NCBI GenBank assembly: GCA_020850355.1 | Contig: JADZEX010000067.1 | Location: forward strand, 1 to 64,000 | Length of the DNA: 64,000 nt | Reading direction: 5' to 3' | Source: Fimbriimonadaceae bacterium | Lineage (GTDB): Bacteria > Armatimonadota > UBA10988 | Program-made: the position numbers and the translations under genes | Notes under the pieces: generated by a model | What the model saw: the letters and a program-made list of their open reading frames with translations, nothing else | The model's database searches: none | Told to the model about the DNA's origin: nothing | Shown here: piece after piece, positions 15,371 through 25,489 of the stretch | Layout of the letters: each line of letters opens with the position of its first letter | How positions within the stretch are numbered: the stretch's first letter is position 1

Positions 15371-16438
15371 ATGGCAACGCATGTGGTGATTCTGGCAGGC
15401 GGTTCGGGCACGCGGCTCTGGCCGCTCTCCAGGCGCCGCGCGCCGAAGCAGTTCCAGCCGCTGGTGACGCAGCGCAGCCTGATTCAGGAGACCTTCGACC
15501 GCGTCCGGCCGCTGGCCGACCCGGCGCAGATTTGGGTCGCCACCACCAGCGAGCTGGTCGAGCTGTGTCGCGAACACCTGCCCGAGGTGCCGGCGGGCAA
15601 TCTGCTGGTCGAGCCGGCGCTCCGCAACACCGGCCCGGCCATCGGCTATGCCACGGCGCGCATCCTGGCCGACGATCCCGGCGCGGTGGTGGTGACGATC
15701 CACTCCGACCACGTGATCGGCCTGCCGGCGAGATTCCGCGAGGCGCTGCGGCTGGCTTGCGCGGCCGTTGCGGCAACGCCGGACTGCCTGTTGACGATTG
15801 GCATCGCGCCGACTTGGGGCAATCCGGGCTTCGGGTACATCAAGGCCCCCGGCGGCGGGTCGGGCGAGGAGTTGGCGGTGGTGCCGGTGGAGCGCTTCGT
15901 GGAGAAGCCCAGCCCGGCGGTCGCCGCGCAGTACGTCGAGTCCGGGCAGTACTACTGGAACGCCGGCTACTTCGTCTTCCGCGCCGCCACGATGCGCGCT
16001 GCCATTGCCCGCCACGACGCCGCGCTGGCGGCGCTGCTGGCGCAACTCGGCACGGCCAGCGCGGCCGAGGTCAGTGCCCGTTACCCAGATTGCCGCAGTG
16101 TGCCGATCGACCAACTGGTCTTCGAGCCCGAGAGCGCCGCCGGCCGGGTGGCGACGATTCCGGCGGCGCTGGAGTGGGACGATCTCGGGAGCTGGAAAAC
16201 CCTCCGCGATGTGCTCTGCCGCTGGCACGCGGTGCCAGCGGTGACCCGCGGTGAGGTGGCTCTGGTGGACTCGCCGCGGTCGCTGGTCTACGCCCACGAC
16301 AAGCTGGTGGCGCTGGTCGGTTGCGAGGATCTGATCGTCGTGGACACCCCAGACGCGCTGCTGATCTGCCGCGCCGACCGCAGTGAGGACGTGCGCGAGG
16401 CGCTCGCCGCCCTGGACCCTGGGGATCCCCGCCGGTGA
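15371..16438 (+). CDS. manC: Mannose-1-phosphate guanylyltransferase
   Basis: The N-terminus HVVILAGGSGTRLWPLSR is the GTP-binding nucleotidyltransferase signature, followed by APKQFQPLV, the sugar-phosphate site PALRNTGPAIGYA, HSDHVIG, GNPGFGYIKA, FVEKPS and EWDDLGSWKTL. The enzyme makes GDP-mannose from mannose 1-phosphate and GTP in the cytoplasm, feeding glycan and exopolysaccharide synthesis. The 355 residues match the form without a fused phosphomannose isomerase domain. It fits with the MBOAT acylation pair and glycosyltransferase elsewhere in the window. GTG or ATG choices upstream are not needed. Confidence 0.92.
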   Translation: MATHVVILAGGSGTRLWPLSRRRAPKQFQPLVTQRSLIQETFDRVRPLADPAQIWVATTSELVELCREHLPEVPAGNLLVEPALRNTGPAIGYATARILADDPGAVVVTIHSDHVIGLPARFREALRLACAAVAATPDCLLTIGIAPTWGNPGFGYIKAPGGGSGEELAVVPVERFVEKPSPAVAAQYVESGQYYWNAGYFVFRAATMRAAIARHDAALAALLAQLGTASAAEVSARYPDCRSVPIDQLVFEPESAAGRVATIPAALEWDDLGSWKTLRDVLCRWHAVPAVTRGEVALVDSPRSLVYAHDKLVALVGCEDLIVVDTPDALLICRADRSEDVREALAALDPGDPRR

Positions 16439-16441
16439 GGG

Positions 16442-16470
16442 TTGGCCGCCGCGCCAAACGGCGGTAGACT
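16442..16470 (+). promoter_or_regulatory. Candidate sigma-70 promoter for the panC-nad genes
   Basis: TTGGCC (16442-16447), a 17-base spacer and TAGACT (16465-16470), four of six consensus matches in each box. It lies directly after the manC stop and 18 bases before the panC ATG at 16488. Confidence 0.4.
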
Positions 16471-16487
16471 GCCGCCGCGAGAGAGCG

Positions 16488-17369
16488 ATGCAGCAGTTCA
16501 GCGACCCGGATCACCTACGCACTGCGGCCCGTGGCTGGCGCCGCGAAGGGCGCCGGATCGGCTTCGTGCCGACGATGGGCAACCTCCACGAGGGGCACCT
16601 CTCGCTGCTCCGCCGCGCCGCGGCCGAGTGCGACGTGGCGCTGCTCAGCGTCTACGTCAATCCGAAGCAGTTCGGGCCGCAGGAAGACTTCGCCAACTAC
16701 CCGCGGACTCTGGCCGAGGACCTCGCGCTGGCCGCCAGCGCCGGCTGCAGCGACGTCTTCGTGCCGACCGACGCGACCATCTATCCCCCCGGCTTCGCCA
16801 CCAGCGTAACCGTCGCCGGGCTGACCGAGCCGCTCTGCGGCCGGTCCCGGCCGGGTCACTTCGCCGGGGTCACGACCGTCGTCGCGAAGCTGTTCTGCCT
16901 GGTCGTCCCCGACCGCGCCTACTTCGGCGAAAAGGACTACCAGCAACTGCAGGTGATCCGCCGCCTGACGGCCGATCTCGGGTTGGGCACCGAGGTGGTC
17001 GGCTGCCCGATTGTCCGCGAAGCGGACGGCCTGGCGATGAGCAGTCGCAATCGCTACCTCAATCCGGCCGAGCGCGCCGCGGCGGTCTGCCTCTCGCGGG
17101 CCATCGCCGCCGCGCAGCGTGTGGCGGCCGACGGTGCAGACGCCGCCGAGACCATCCTGGCGGCGGCCCAGATCGTGCTGGCGCGGCAGCCGTTGGCGCG
17201 GATCGATTACCTGGAGCTGGTCAATCCCGAGACGCTGCAGCCGTTGGCGCGGCTGGATCGCCCGGCGCGGCTGATTCTGGCGGTCCAGGTCGGCCCTGCG
17301 CGGCTGCTGGACAACGGTCCTATCGAGCCGGCCGAAAGCAAACCGGGGCCGCTCCTTTCTCTGAGCTGA
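16488..17369 (+). CDS. panC: Pantothenate synthetase
   Basis: The ATG at 16488 is chosen because it starts at the family's usual N-terminus. Motifs: GFVPTMGNLHEGHLSLLRRA (ATP-binding HxGH), VSVYVNPKQFGP, LCGRSRPGHFAGVTTVVAKL, FGEKDYQQLQVIRRL and the KMSKS-like AMSSRNRYL. The enzyme condenses pantoate with beta-alanine using ATP, the last step to pantothenate and so to coenzyme A. The 293-residue length is normal. It is followed after 11 bases by nadX, giving a small cofactor-biosynthesis operon. Confidence 0.95.
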   Translation: MQQFSDPDHLRTAARGWRREGRRIGFVPTMGNLHEGHLSLLRRAAAECDVALLSVYVNPKQFGPQEDFANYPRTLAEDLALAASAGCSDVFVPTDATIYPPGFATSVTVAGLTEPLCGRSRPGHFAGVTTVVAKLFCLVVPDRAYFGEKDYQQLQVIRRLTADLGLGTEVVGCPIVREADGLAMSSRNRYLNPAERAAAVCLSRAIAAAQRVAADGADAAETILAAAQIVLARQPLARIDYLELVNPETLQPLARLDRPARLILAVQVGPARLLDNGPIEPAESKPGPLLSLS

Positions 17370-17380
17370 AGGAGCCAACC

Positions 17381-18193
17381 ATGGGCAACCGCCTGCAAGT
17401 GGGCGTCGTCGGCGCCGGGGCCATCGGCACCGTGATCAGCCGAGCGCTCACCGACGGCAGCATCGCGGCGGAGCTGGCCGGCGTCTGCGAGGTCAACCCC
17501 GCCGCCCGCGAGGCGCTGACCAGCGCGCTCGGCGTTGCGCCGCGCTTCCTGCCGCTCGACGAGTTGGCGGCAGCAGCCGACGTGATCGTCGAGGCGACCG
17601 CCAAGAGTGTCGCCCCAACGGTGATCGAGACCGCGCTGCGGGCTGGCGCCGACGTCGTGGTGCTGAGCGTCTCGGCGTTGTTGGAGCGCGAGGATCTGGT
17701 GGCGCTGGCCGCCGCGCAGGGCCGTCGGATTCTGGTTCCGACGGGCGCCATCGCCGGTCTCGACGCGCTGCGGGCCGCGGCCGTCGCCGGTGTCGAGGAG
17801 GTGACTTTGACTACCACCAAACCGCCGGCCGGCCTGTCCGGGGCGCCGGGGGTGGTCGCCAGCGGGATCGACCTGGCCACCTTGACCGCCCCGACGGTGC
17901 TCTTCGAGGGCTCCGCCCGCGAGGCCACCGCGGCCTTCCCCGCCAATGTCAACGTCGCCGCCGCGCTGGCGCTGGCGGGCATCGGGGCGGCCCGGACTCG
18001 GGTCCGGGTGGTCTGTGACCCGACCTCCAGCCGCAACCGCCACGAAATCCAGATCCGCGGCGCCGCGGGCGAGGTGCAGGTGACCGTTGACAACGTGCCG
18101 TCGCCGGCCAACCCGAAGACCAGCTACCTGGCGGCGCTCTCGGCCATCGCCCTGCTGCAACGCCTGACCGCACCGTTGGTGGTGGGATCATGA
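17381..18193 (+). CDS. nadX: L-aspartate dehydrogenase
   Basis: The ATG at 17381 follows an AAGGAG site. The protein has a Rossmann N-terminus (VGVVGAGAIGTVISRAL), VIVEATAKSVAPTV, VPTGAIAGLDALRAA, TTTKPPAGL, FPANVNVAAALALAGIG and DNVPSPANPKTSYLAA, all typical of aspartate dehydrogenases (about 265-270 residues; here 270). It oxidises L-aspartate to iminoaspartate with NAD(P), replacing L-aspartate oxidase (NadB) at the head of de novo NAD synthesis. This makes the pathway independent of oxygen. The last four bases overlap the start of nadC (ATGA), so translation is coupled. NadA is not in this window. Confidence 0.9.
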   Translation: MGNRLQVGVVGAGAIGTVISRALTDGSIAAELAGVCEVNPAAREALTSALGVAPRFLPLDELAAAADVIVEATAKSVAPTVIETALRAGADVVVLSVSALLEREDLVALAAAQGRRILVPTGAIAGLDALRAAAVAGVEEVTLTTTKPPAGLSGAPGVVASGIDLATLTAPTVLFEGSAREATAAFPANVNVAAALALAGIGAARTRVRVVCDPTSSRNRHEIQIRGAAGEVQVTVDNVPSPANPKTSYLAALSAIALLQRLTAPLVVGS

Positions 18194-19026
18194 GCTACGA
18201 CCTGCGCGACAGTCTGCGGGGCTGGCTGGCCGAGGACCTGGGTCCTGGCGACGTCACGACGACCGCCTGCGTGCCGGCCGCGACCCGCGCCAGCGGCGTG
18301 CTGGTCGCCAAGGCCGCGGGCGTGGTCAGCGGCTTGGAGCCGGCCGGGCTGGTCTTCGAGCTGCTCGACACCGCAGTCGACTGGCGCCCGACGGTCGTCG
18401 ACGGGGCGGCCGTGGCACCCGGTGCGGTCTTGGCCGAGCTGTCCGGTCCGGCCCGGGCCTTGCTCAGCGGCGAGCGGCTGGCGCTCAATCTGTTGCAGCG
18501 GCTGAGCGGCGTGGCGACCCTCACGCGGCGCTTCGTCGACGCGGTCGGCGCCCGGCCGGTGGCGGTGCTCGATACCCGCAAGACCACCCCGGGGCTGCGG
18601 CTGCTCGAGAAAGCCGCCGTGCGCCACGGCGGGGGCCGTAACCACCGCTTTGCGCTCTACGACGGCTGCCTCATCAAGGACAACCACATCATCGCGGCTG
18701 GGGGCATCACTGCGGCGGTGCAGGCGGCTCGGGCCGCGTTGGCGCACACGTTGATCGTCGAGATTGAGGTGGAGTCCCTGCCGCAACTGGACGAAGCTCT
18801 GGCCGCCGGGGCACAAGCGTTGCTGCTGGACAACATGCCGTTGGACCTGCTGCGCCAGGCGGCGGCGCGGGCGCGGGGGAGGGCCTGGACCGAAGCGTCG
18901 GGCGGCGTCACCTTGGAGAGTATCGCGGCCGTCGCCGCGACCGGCGTCGACGCGGTTTCGGTCGGTGCGCTGACCCACTCGGCGCCGGCGCTGGACATCA
19001 GTTTGGACCTCCAGATCGCCCGCTGA
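18190..19026 (+). CDS. nadC: Quinolinate phosphoribosyltransferase (nicotinate-nucleotide pyrophosphorylase)
   Basis: Motifs run in family order: LAEDLGPGDVTTTACVP, the long helix segment LSGERLALNLLQRLSGVATL, DTRKTTPGLRLLEKAAVRHG, GGGRNHRFALYDGCLIKDNH, IVEIEVESLPQLDEAL, LLLDNM and VGALTHSAPALDISLDL. The enzyme turns quinolinate and PRPP into nicotinate mononucleotide, the first pyridine nucleotide of NAD synthesis. The 278 residues are normal for the family. Start overlaps the nadX stop by four bases. Confidence 0.95.
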   Translation: MSYDLRDSLRGWLAEDLGPGDVTTTACVPAATRASGVLVAKAAGVVSGLEPAGLVFELLDTAVDWRPTVVDGAAVAPGAVLAELSGPARALLSGERLALNLLQRLSGVATLTRRFVDAVGARPVAVLDTRKTTPGLRLLEKAAVRHGGGRNHRFALYDGCLIKDNHIIAAGGITAAVQAARAALAHTLIVEIEVESLPQLDEALAAGAQALLLDNMPLDLLRQAAARARGRAWTEASGGVTLESIAAVAATGVDAVSVGALTHSAPALDISLDLQIAR

Positions 19027-19060
19027 CGGGGCGGACCGTTGAATGAGGAGTGGTGAACGT

Positions 19061-19444
19061 ATGGAACGGACCTTGGCCATCCTGAAGCCCGACTGCGTGC
19101 GCCGCGGGCTGCTCGGCACCGTGATCAGCCGGATCGAGGCGGAGAGCTTCCGGATCGTCGCGGCACGGCTGCGGCACTTCACGGCGGCGCAGGCCGAGGG
19201 CTTCTACGCGGTGCATCAGGGCAAGGGCTTCTTCCCGCTGCTGATCGAGTTCATGACCTCCGGGCCGTGCCTGACCCTGATCCTCGAACGCGACGACGCG
19301 ATCAACCACTGGCGGAACGTGCTGGTCGAGCTGCGGCAGACCTACACCAGCGACCTCACCGAGAACCTCTGCCACGGTAGCGACGCGCCCGAGACCAGCG
19401 CATTCGAGTGCGGCTACCTGTTCGCCGGCTGCGAGTTGCGCTGA
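19061..19444 (+). CDS. ndk: Nucleoside diphosphate kinase
   Basis: The ATG at 19061, rather than one six codons upstream, begins at the conserved MERTLAILKPDCVRRGLLG, with AGGAG at 19046. The phospho-accepting His is in NLCHGSDAPETSAFEC. The enzyme balances nucleoside triphosphate pools by moving the gamma-phosphate of ATP to other NDPs. The product is 127 residues; canonical NDKs are 140-150, and here the segment before the active site is shorter. The next gene starts one base after its stop. Confidence 0.92.
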   Translation: MERTLAILKPDCVRRGLLGTVISRIEAESFRIVAARLRHFTAAQAEGFYAVHQGKGFFPLLIEFMTSGPCLTLILERDDAINHWRNVLVELRQTYTSDLTENLCHGSDAPETSAFECGYLFAGCELR

Positions 19445-19445
19445 C

Positions 19446-20573
19446 GTGGCGCCCAACTACGCGGTGCTGCGGGAGCAGGCGGGTTTCGCCTGGTCGGTCA
19501 GCGCCAGTGTCTACGCCTACCTCGAGCTGGCGGCGGTGCCGCTGCATGACTACTTCCGGCGGCCGAGCGCCAGTGTCGAAGCGTACCGCGTCGGTCGCGC
19601 CCGAACACGGGAGCTGTTCGGGCCAGGCGTCGCGCTGCCCGGACCCTGCACGCCGCACATCAGCTATGGTCATGTCAACTGCCTGGGCAGCGAGTTGGTC
19701 TTCCCGCAGGGCGGCGAGGTTGGCCAACGGCCGATCCACGAGTCGCTGGCGGCCGGGACCACGCATCTGGCCGAGCCGCTCGACTGGACGCAGGCCGGGC
19801 TGTGGCCCGCCCAACAGGCCTGTCGCGAGGAGCTGCGGGCCGCCTTCCCCGGCGAGTCCGTCGGCTGGGGCTTCGGACACGAGGGCCCGCTGACGACGGC
19901 CTTCGAGTTGCGGGGGCACGACCTCTGGGCCGACCTGCTCGACGACCCGCCGGCGGGCCGGTCGTACCTCGCGGCGGTCGCGGCCAGCGTCGTCGACTAC
20001 CGGCGGGCCGTGGCGCGGCTGGATGGTCAGGCCTTCCCGGCGGCCAGCGCGGGAATGTGCGACGACTGCGCCAGCTTCATCCCGCCGCGGCTGCTCGGAG
20101 AGTTGGTGCTGCCCTGCTGGGAGCAGCTCTACCAGGGCGTCACGACGGGCGCGCGCAGTCTGCACGCCGAGGACTTCCGGCCCGAGCAGCTCTGGATCCT
20201 GGAGGCGGCCGGCCTCAGCAGCTTCGACCCGTCCATCTCGCACCGCCTCTCACCGGCCATTCTGGCGCGGGCGACGCGGGTGCCGTTCGCCTGGCGGCTG
20301 GGCTCCTTCGAGATGCTCAACCTCAGCCTGACCGCGGTCCGGGAGTTCGTCTTCCAGGCCGCCGCCGACGGCGCCAGTCGGGTCTTTGTGGTGCTTGAGG
20401 CGAACCTCTGCCGCGGCGACGGGCCGGCCAAGGTGGCCGCCTTCCAGGCGGCCTGCCAGGACGTCGCGGCGCGGTTGCAGGCCGGCGAACCACGCTCGGC
20501 GCTGGCCGCCGAGGTACGTCCCGACAGCCGGCTGGCGACCTGGGACCGCTGGTGGGAAGGCTCCCCGGGCTGA
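19446..20573 (+). CDS. Uroporphyrinogen decarboxylase-fold protein of unknown substrate
   Basis: The 375-residue product starts at a GTG one base after ndk. It resembles the URO-D/MtaA/MetE-type TIM barrel: SYGHVNCLGSELVF, WGFGHEGPLTTAFELRG, AGMCDDCASFIPPRL, SLHAEDFRPEQLWILEAAG and SFDPSISHRLSP. The GMCDDC stretch recalls segments of corrinoid methyltransferases, but no complete HxC...C zinc site is evident. It is unlikely to be the haem enzyme, because the N-terminal substrate Arg motif (RQAGR) of HemE is absent. It could be a methyltransferase linked to the corrinoid genes at 54-58 kb. Sure of the superfamily, not of function. Confidence 0.65.
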   Translation: MAPNYAVLREQAGFAWSVSASVYAYLELAAVPLHDYFRRPSASVEAYRVGRARTRELFGPGVALPGPCTPHISYGHVNCLGSELVFPQGGEVGQRPIHESLAAGTTHLAEPLDWTQAGLWPAQQACREELRAAFPGESVGWGFGHEGPLTTAFELRGHDLWADLLDDPPAGRSYLAAVAASVVDYRRAVARLDGQAFPAASAGMCDDCASFIPPRLLGELVLPCWEQLYQGVTTGARSLHAEDFRPEQLWILEAAGLSSFDPSISHRLSPAILARATRVPFAWRLGSFEMLNLSLTAVREFVFQAAADGASRVFVVLEANLCRGDGPAKVAAFQAACQDVAARLQAGEPRSALAAEVRPDSRLATWDRWWEGSPG

Positions 20574-20578
20574 GCCGC

Positions 20579-21625
20579 TTACGGCCGAGCAGCCAACTCG
20601 CTCAGGACCACCGCGGCCAGGCTGCGCGAGAAGGCCGCGGCGCCGACATCGTTCATATGCCCGCCGTCGTAGTAGGCCTCGAGTGCGAGGCCAGCAGCCA
20701 GGTTGTCGCGGCATCGCCAGACCCGGTCGGCTCCCCGGATGCCGTCGACCGCCCGGTCGAACCAGGCCAGGGCGCCAGGGCGACGCTGCTCGACCAGGTC
20801 CAAGTACGGCCGGGTCGGCGGCATCGTGACAACCACGGTGCGCAGTCCGTCGGCCTTGGCAAGCGCCAGGAACTGCTCCAGTTGCCGGAAGCGAAAGTCG
20901 CTCGCACGGTAGTTGACGTAGTGGGCCTGGACCACGCTGAGCAACTGAAGCTCGCTCGGCAACTCAACGTGCGGCGTCGGGCCCGGAATGTGGCTGGACT
21001 CCGGAATGCGCCGTCCGTCGGGCAACTCTGGCAAGCTGGCTGGGAGGCGCCGGCCCAGGCTGGTGGCAAACTGCCGCAAGGGCTGTTGCGCATCGCAAGT
21101 CCGCCAGAAGTAGCCGGTGAGCAGACTGAGGCGGTTGCCGCCGTCGAAGAGCCGCCAGCGGGTCGGCAAGTCGGCGTACCGGCGATCCCGCGGGTTGACG
21201 CCGAAGCCGGCGTTGACATGCCAGTTGTCAATCCCGATCACCGCCACCATGGCCTGCCGTAGCTTGGCGCGGGACTCGCGGTAGACGACCCAGGCGTCGA
21301 ACGGCGTGCCGGCGCTGATGGCCAGGTTGTAGACGCTCGCCTGGGCCACGCCGAGCTCGGCGGCGAGGACCGCCGGCACCAGATCAATCTGAGCGCGTGA
21401 GCTGCCAAACAGCAGCACCGTCGGCGCTGGCGACGGGTCGATCAAGTCCCGCTGCAACCGCCAGAGCGGAGCGGCTTCACCTTTGGCATCCCAGTTCCAG
21501 AGCCAGTCCTGGCGAGCCAGTCCAAACTCCACCAGGACCAGCAGAGCGACCGCCACCAACCCCGCGTGAGGGATCGGGATGCGCTCGGCCAGCGTCTCAG
21601 AACTGAAAATAGATGAACGGGGCAT
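20579..21625 (-). CDS. SGNH-hydrolase-like membrane-anchored protein, partner of the MBOAT acyltransferase
   Basis: One N-terminal membrane segment (AGLVAVALLVLVEFGLA) anchors a periplasmic SGNH domain. The nucleophile block reads VLLFGSSRAQIDLVP, the middle block VAVIGIDNWHVN, and the Asp/His pair is in YYDGGHMNDVGA near the C-terminus. Such DltD/AlgX/AlgJ-like proteins hand acyl groups from a membrane MBOAT protein to a polysaccharide. The gene overlaps the 3' end of the MBOAT gene by 29 bases, so the two are translated together. I infer O-acetylation of an exopolysaccharide or cell-wall polymer. Confidence 0.8.
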   Translation of the reverse strand: MPRSSIFSSETLAERIPIPHAGLVAVALLVLVEFGLARQDWLWNWDAKGEAAPLWRLQRDLIDPSPAPTVLLFGSSRAQIDLVPAVLAAELGVAQASVYNLAISAGTPFDAWVVYRESRAKLRQAMVAVIGIDNWHVNAGFGVNPRDRRYADLPTRWRLFDGGNRLSLLTGYFWRTCDAQQPLRQFATSLGRRLPASLPELPDGRRIPESSHIPGPTPHVELPSELQLLSVVQAHYVNYRASDFRFRQLEQFLALAKADGLRTVVVTMPPTRPYLDLVEQRRPGALAWFDRAVDGIRGADRVWRCRDNLAAGLALEAYYDGGHMNDVGAAAFSRSLAAVVLSELAARP

Positions 21626-23000
21626 TGACGTTCGGCCTCAGTGTGATGATCGCCAGGACCAGCAGTGCGTAGACCACGCCGCGGATCCAGGTGGGCCAGG
21701 AGTGCATCGCCTCGGGGCGGCTTTGGCGGTGCTGCGGCAGGTCAACCAGCAAGAGCAGCACCAGGGCGTAGAGCGGCTCGCGACGGAAGCCCTGCAGCAG
21801 GCCCCCGTGCCAGTGCAAGATGCCGCCCAGGTAGCTGATCGCGCCTTCCAGCGTATGGGCCCGGAAGAAGACCCAGGACAAGCCCACCACCGCCATGGTG
21901 CCAGCCCAGCAGAGCAGTTGCCGGGGCCGGCTGCGCGACGGGACGGTCTTGCGGCGGTCACCGGCCACCGCCCGGTGGACGGCCAAGGCGATGCCTTGGA
22001 TGCCGCCCCAGATCACGAAGTTCCAGGACGCGCCGTGCCACAGGCCACCCAGCAGCATCGTCAGCATCAGGTTGCGGTAGACGAACCAGGTCGGTCCGCG
22101 GTTGCCGCCGAGTGGAATGTAAAGGTAGTCGCGGAGCCAGCGCGAGAGCGAGATATGCCAGCGGCGCCAGAAGTCCGTGATGTCGGTGGCCAGGTAGGGC
22201 TGCCGGAAGTTCTCGATCAGCTCGATGCCCATCATGCGGCTGATGCCGCGGGCCATGTCGGTGTACCCGGCGAAGTCGCCATAGACTTGCAGCGCGAACA
22301 TCAACAGGCCTTGGAGCAACTGAAAGCTCGATTGCCCCCCAGGATCGCTGAACACCGCGTCGACCTGGCCGGCGAGCATGTCCGCAATCGCCACTTTGCG
22401 GACCATCCCGATCAGGATCAGGAGCGCCCCCGACCGCAGCATGGCAGCGGTCACGCGGCGCGGCACGGCCAGTTGGGGCAGCAGGTCGTGCGTGCGCTGA
22501 ATCGGGCCAGCCACGAGGTGCGGGAAGTAGGCCACATACAGCGCGAAGGTCACGAAGTCGCGACAGGGAGCCGCGTCGCGGCGGTAGATGTCGATGGTGT
22601 AGGCCATCGCCTGGAAGGTGTAGAAGCTGATCCCAACCGGCAGCACGACGTTCAGGACCGGCAGGTGCGGATGGAACCCCAGGCCATGCAGCACGGCATT
22701 GGCCGAATCGACGAAGAAGTTGAAGTACTTGAAGCAGCCCAGAATCCCCAGGTTGACGACGATGCTCGCGGTCACCAGCCGCCGTCGCTGGTGGCCTTCA
22801 CGATGCTCCATGGCCAGGCCGATGCAGTAGTCGATGACCGTCGAGGCGAGCAGCAGAAACAGAAAGCGCCAGTTCCAGCAGGCATAGAAGTACCACGACA
22901 CCAGCAGCAGCATGACGTTCTGGGCGCGGTGGTTGAGGCGGAGGTAGAGCGTATAGACCAGCAGAAAGAAGAGCGCGAATTGCCCGGTATTGAAGAGCAT
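21597..23000 (-). CDS. MBOAT-family membrane O-acyltransferase (AlgI/DltB type)
   Basis: The 467-residue polytopic protein starts MLFNTGQFALFFLLVYTLYL and runs through about 10-12 hydrophobic segments, with SWYFYACWNWRFLFLLL, GISFYTFQAMAYTIDIYR, FPHLVAGPI, FWRRWHISLSRWLRDYLYIP and the catalytic-His block GGLWHGASWNFVIWGG. These are the standard AlgI/DltB landmarks. It moves acyl groups across the inner membrane for polysaccharide acylation, with the SGNH protein encoded immediately downstream. A recognisable promoter lies 30-58 bases upstream of the ATG. Confidence 0.92.
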   Translation of the reverse strand: MLFNTGQFALFFLLVYTLYLRLNHRAQNVMLLLVSWYFYACWNWRFLFLLLASTVIDYCIGLAMEHREGHQRRRLVTASIVVNLGILGCFKYFNFFVDSANAVLHGLGFHPHLPVLNVVLPVGISFYTFQAMAYTIDIYRRDAAPCRDFVTFALYVAYFPHLVAGPIQRTHDLLPQLAVPRRVTAAMLRSGALLILIGMVRKVAIADMLAGQVDAVFSDPGGQSSFQLLQGLLMFALQVYGDFAGYTDMARGISRMMGIELIENFRQPYLATDITDFWRRWHISLSRWLRDYLYIPLGGNRGPTWFVYRNLMLTMLLGGLWHGASWNFVIWGGIQGIALAVHRAVAGDRRKTVPSRSRPRQLLCWAGTMAVVGLSWVFFRAHTLEGAISYLGGILHWHGGLLQGFRREPLYALVLLLLVDLPQHRQSRPEAMHSWPTWIRGVVYALLVLAIITLRPNVNAPFIYFQF

Positions 23001-23029
23001 CGTCGTGGCAGGCCCCTGGGCCCCTGCAG

Positions 23030-23058
23030 ATTATGGCGCCTTTCCGGATGACGGTCAA
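23030..23058 (-). promoter_or_regulatory. Sigma-70 promoter of the MBOAT-SGNH operon
   Basis: On the minus strand TTGACC (23058-23053), a 17-base spacer and CATAAT (23035-23030). Start of transcription near 23023 leaves a leader of about 23 bases before the ATG at 23000. Confidence 0.55.
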
Positions 23059-23143
23059 CCCGCCAGCCTGGCGCCCAGGGCGGAGTCAGGAACGAGCCCA
23101 CCGGGTCCGGTACCTCGAACTACCACGCCCGGGGAGTGACACG

Positions 23144-23416
23144 ATGGGCCAGGGGCAGCATCGCGGGTTGGTGGACTATCTGCAGGCGGGGCTGGACCCG
23201 CGCGGACGACAGGGCCGGCAGTGCGCTTGGGGAACGCTGTTGGTGCTGGTGGCGGCGGCGGGCTGCACGGCGCCGGTGGTGCTGGCGATCCTGCGCAACA
23301 TGCTGCTCGCGGCGACGGTCGCGCGACGCTGGCGAGAGAGCTACGCGGCCCTGTGTCGCTGGGCCGTCGCCGCTACCAGCCAGGCCTTACGGTTGGTCGG
23401 GTGGTGCAGTTCTTGA
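23144..23416 (+). CDS. Possible small membrane protein, unknown
   Basis: In the 478-base gap between two minus-strand genes, a 90-codon frame begins at an ATG preceded by GGGGAG. It predicts one hydrophobic segment (about residues 29-54, LLVLVAAAGCTAPVVLAILR) followed by a basic, Trp-rich tail. I recognise no family. The rest of the gap holds the MBOAT promoter and nothing else I can identify. It may not be a real gene. Confidence 0.35.
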   Translation: MGQGQHRGLVDYLQAGLDPRGRQGRQCAWGTLLVLVAAAGCTAPVVLAILRNMLLAATVARRWRESYAALCRWAVAATSQALRLVGWCSS

Positions 23417-23477
23417 TTTCGCCCTGGCCTGGCGCTGCACGAGTCGGCCCACCTCGCAGAGAGAGGCGCCGCCCTGC

Positions 23478-25307
<1,830 letters not shown>

Positions 25308-25337
25308 CGGGTCCTACATTCTGAGGGTGTTCCCCAC

Positions 25338-25421
25338 AGTATACGGGCGGTGCGTCAAATCAACGTCAAGAATGCCCCGTGGGGTGTCAGGGAACCGCAC
25401 CCCGGCAGCCACAGGTAGAAT
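25338..25421. promoter_or_regulatory. Divergent promoter region of typA and malate dehydrogenase
   Basis: On the minus strand TATACT (25343-25338) is a strong -10 box for typA, about 30 bases from its start; TTGAC-type words lie upstream but at poor spacing. On the plus strand TAGAAT (25416-25421) is a candidate -10 for the gene at 25490, with no good -35. Confidence 0.35.
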
Positions 25422-25489
25422 CAGCGGCGCGCTCCGCCAGCCGTCGGGCGGAGCCGTCGCCGGTGCGGGGCGTCACGGAGGAGAATGGC

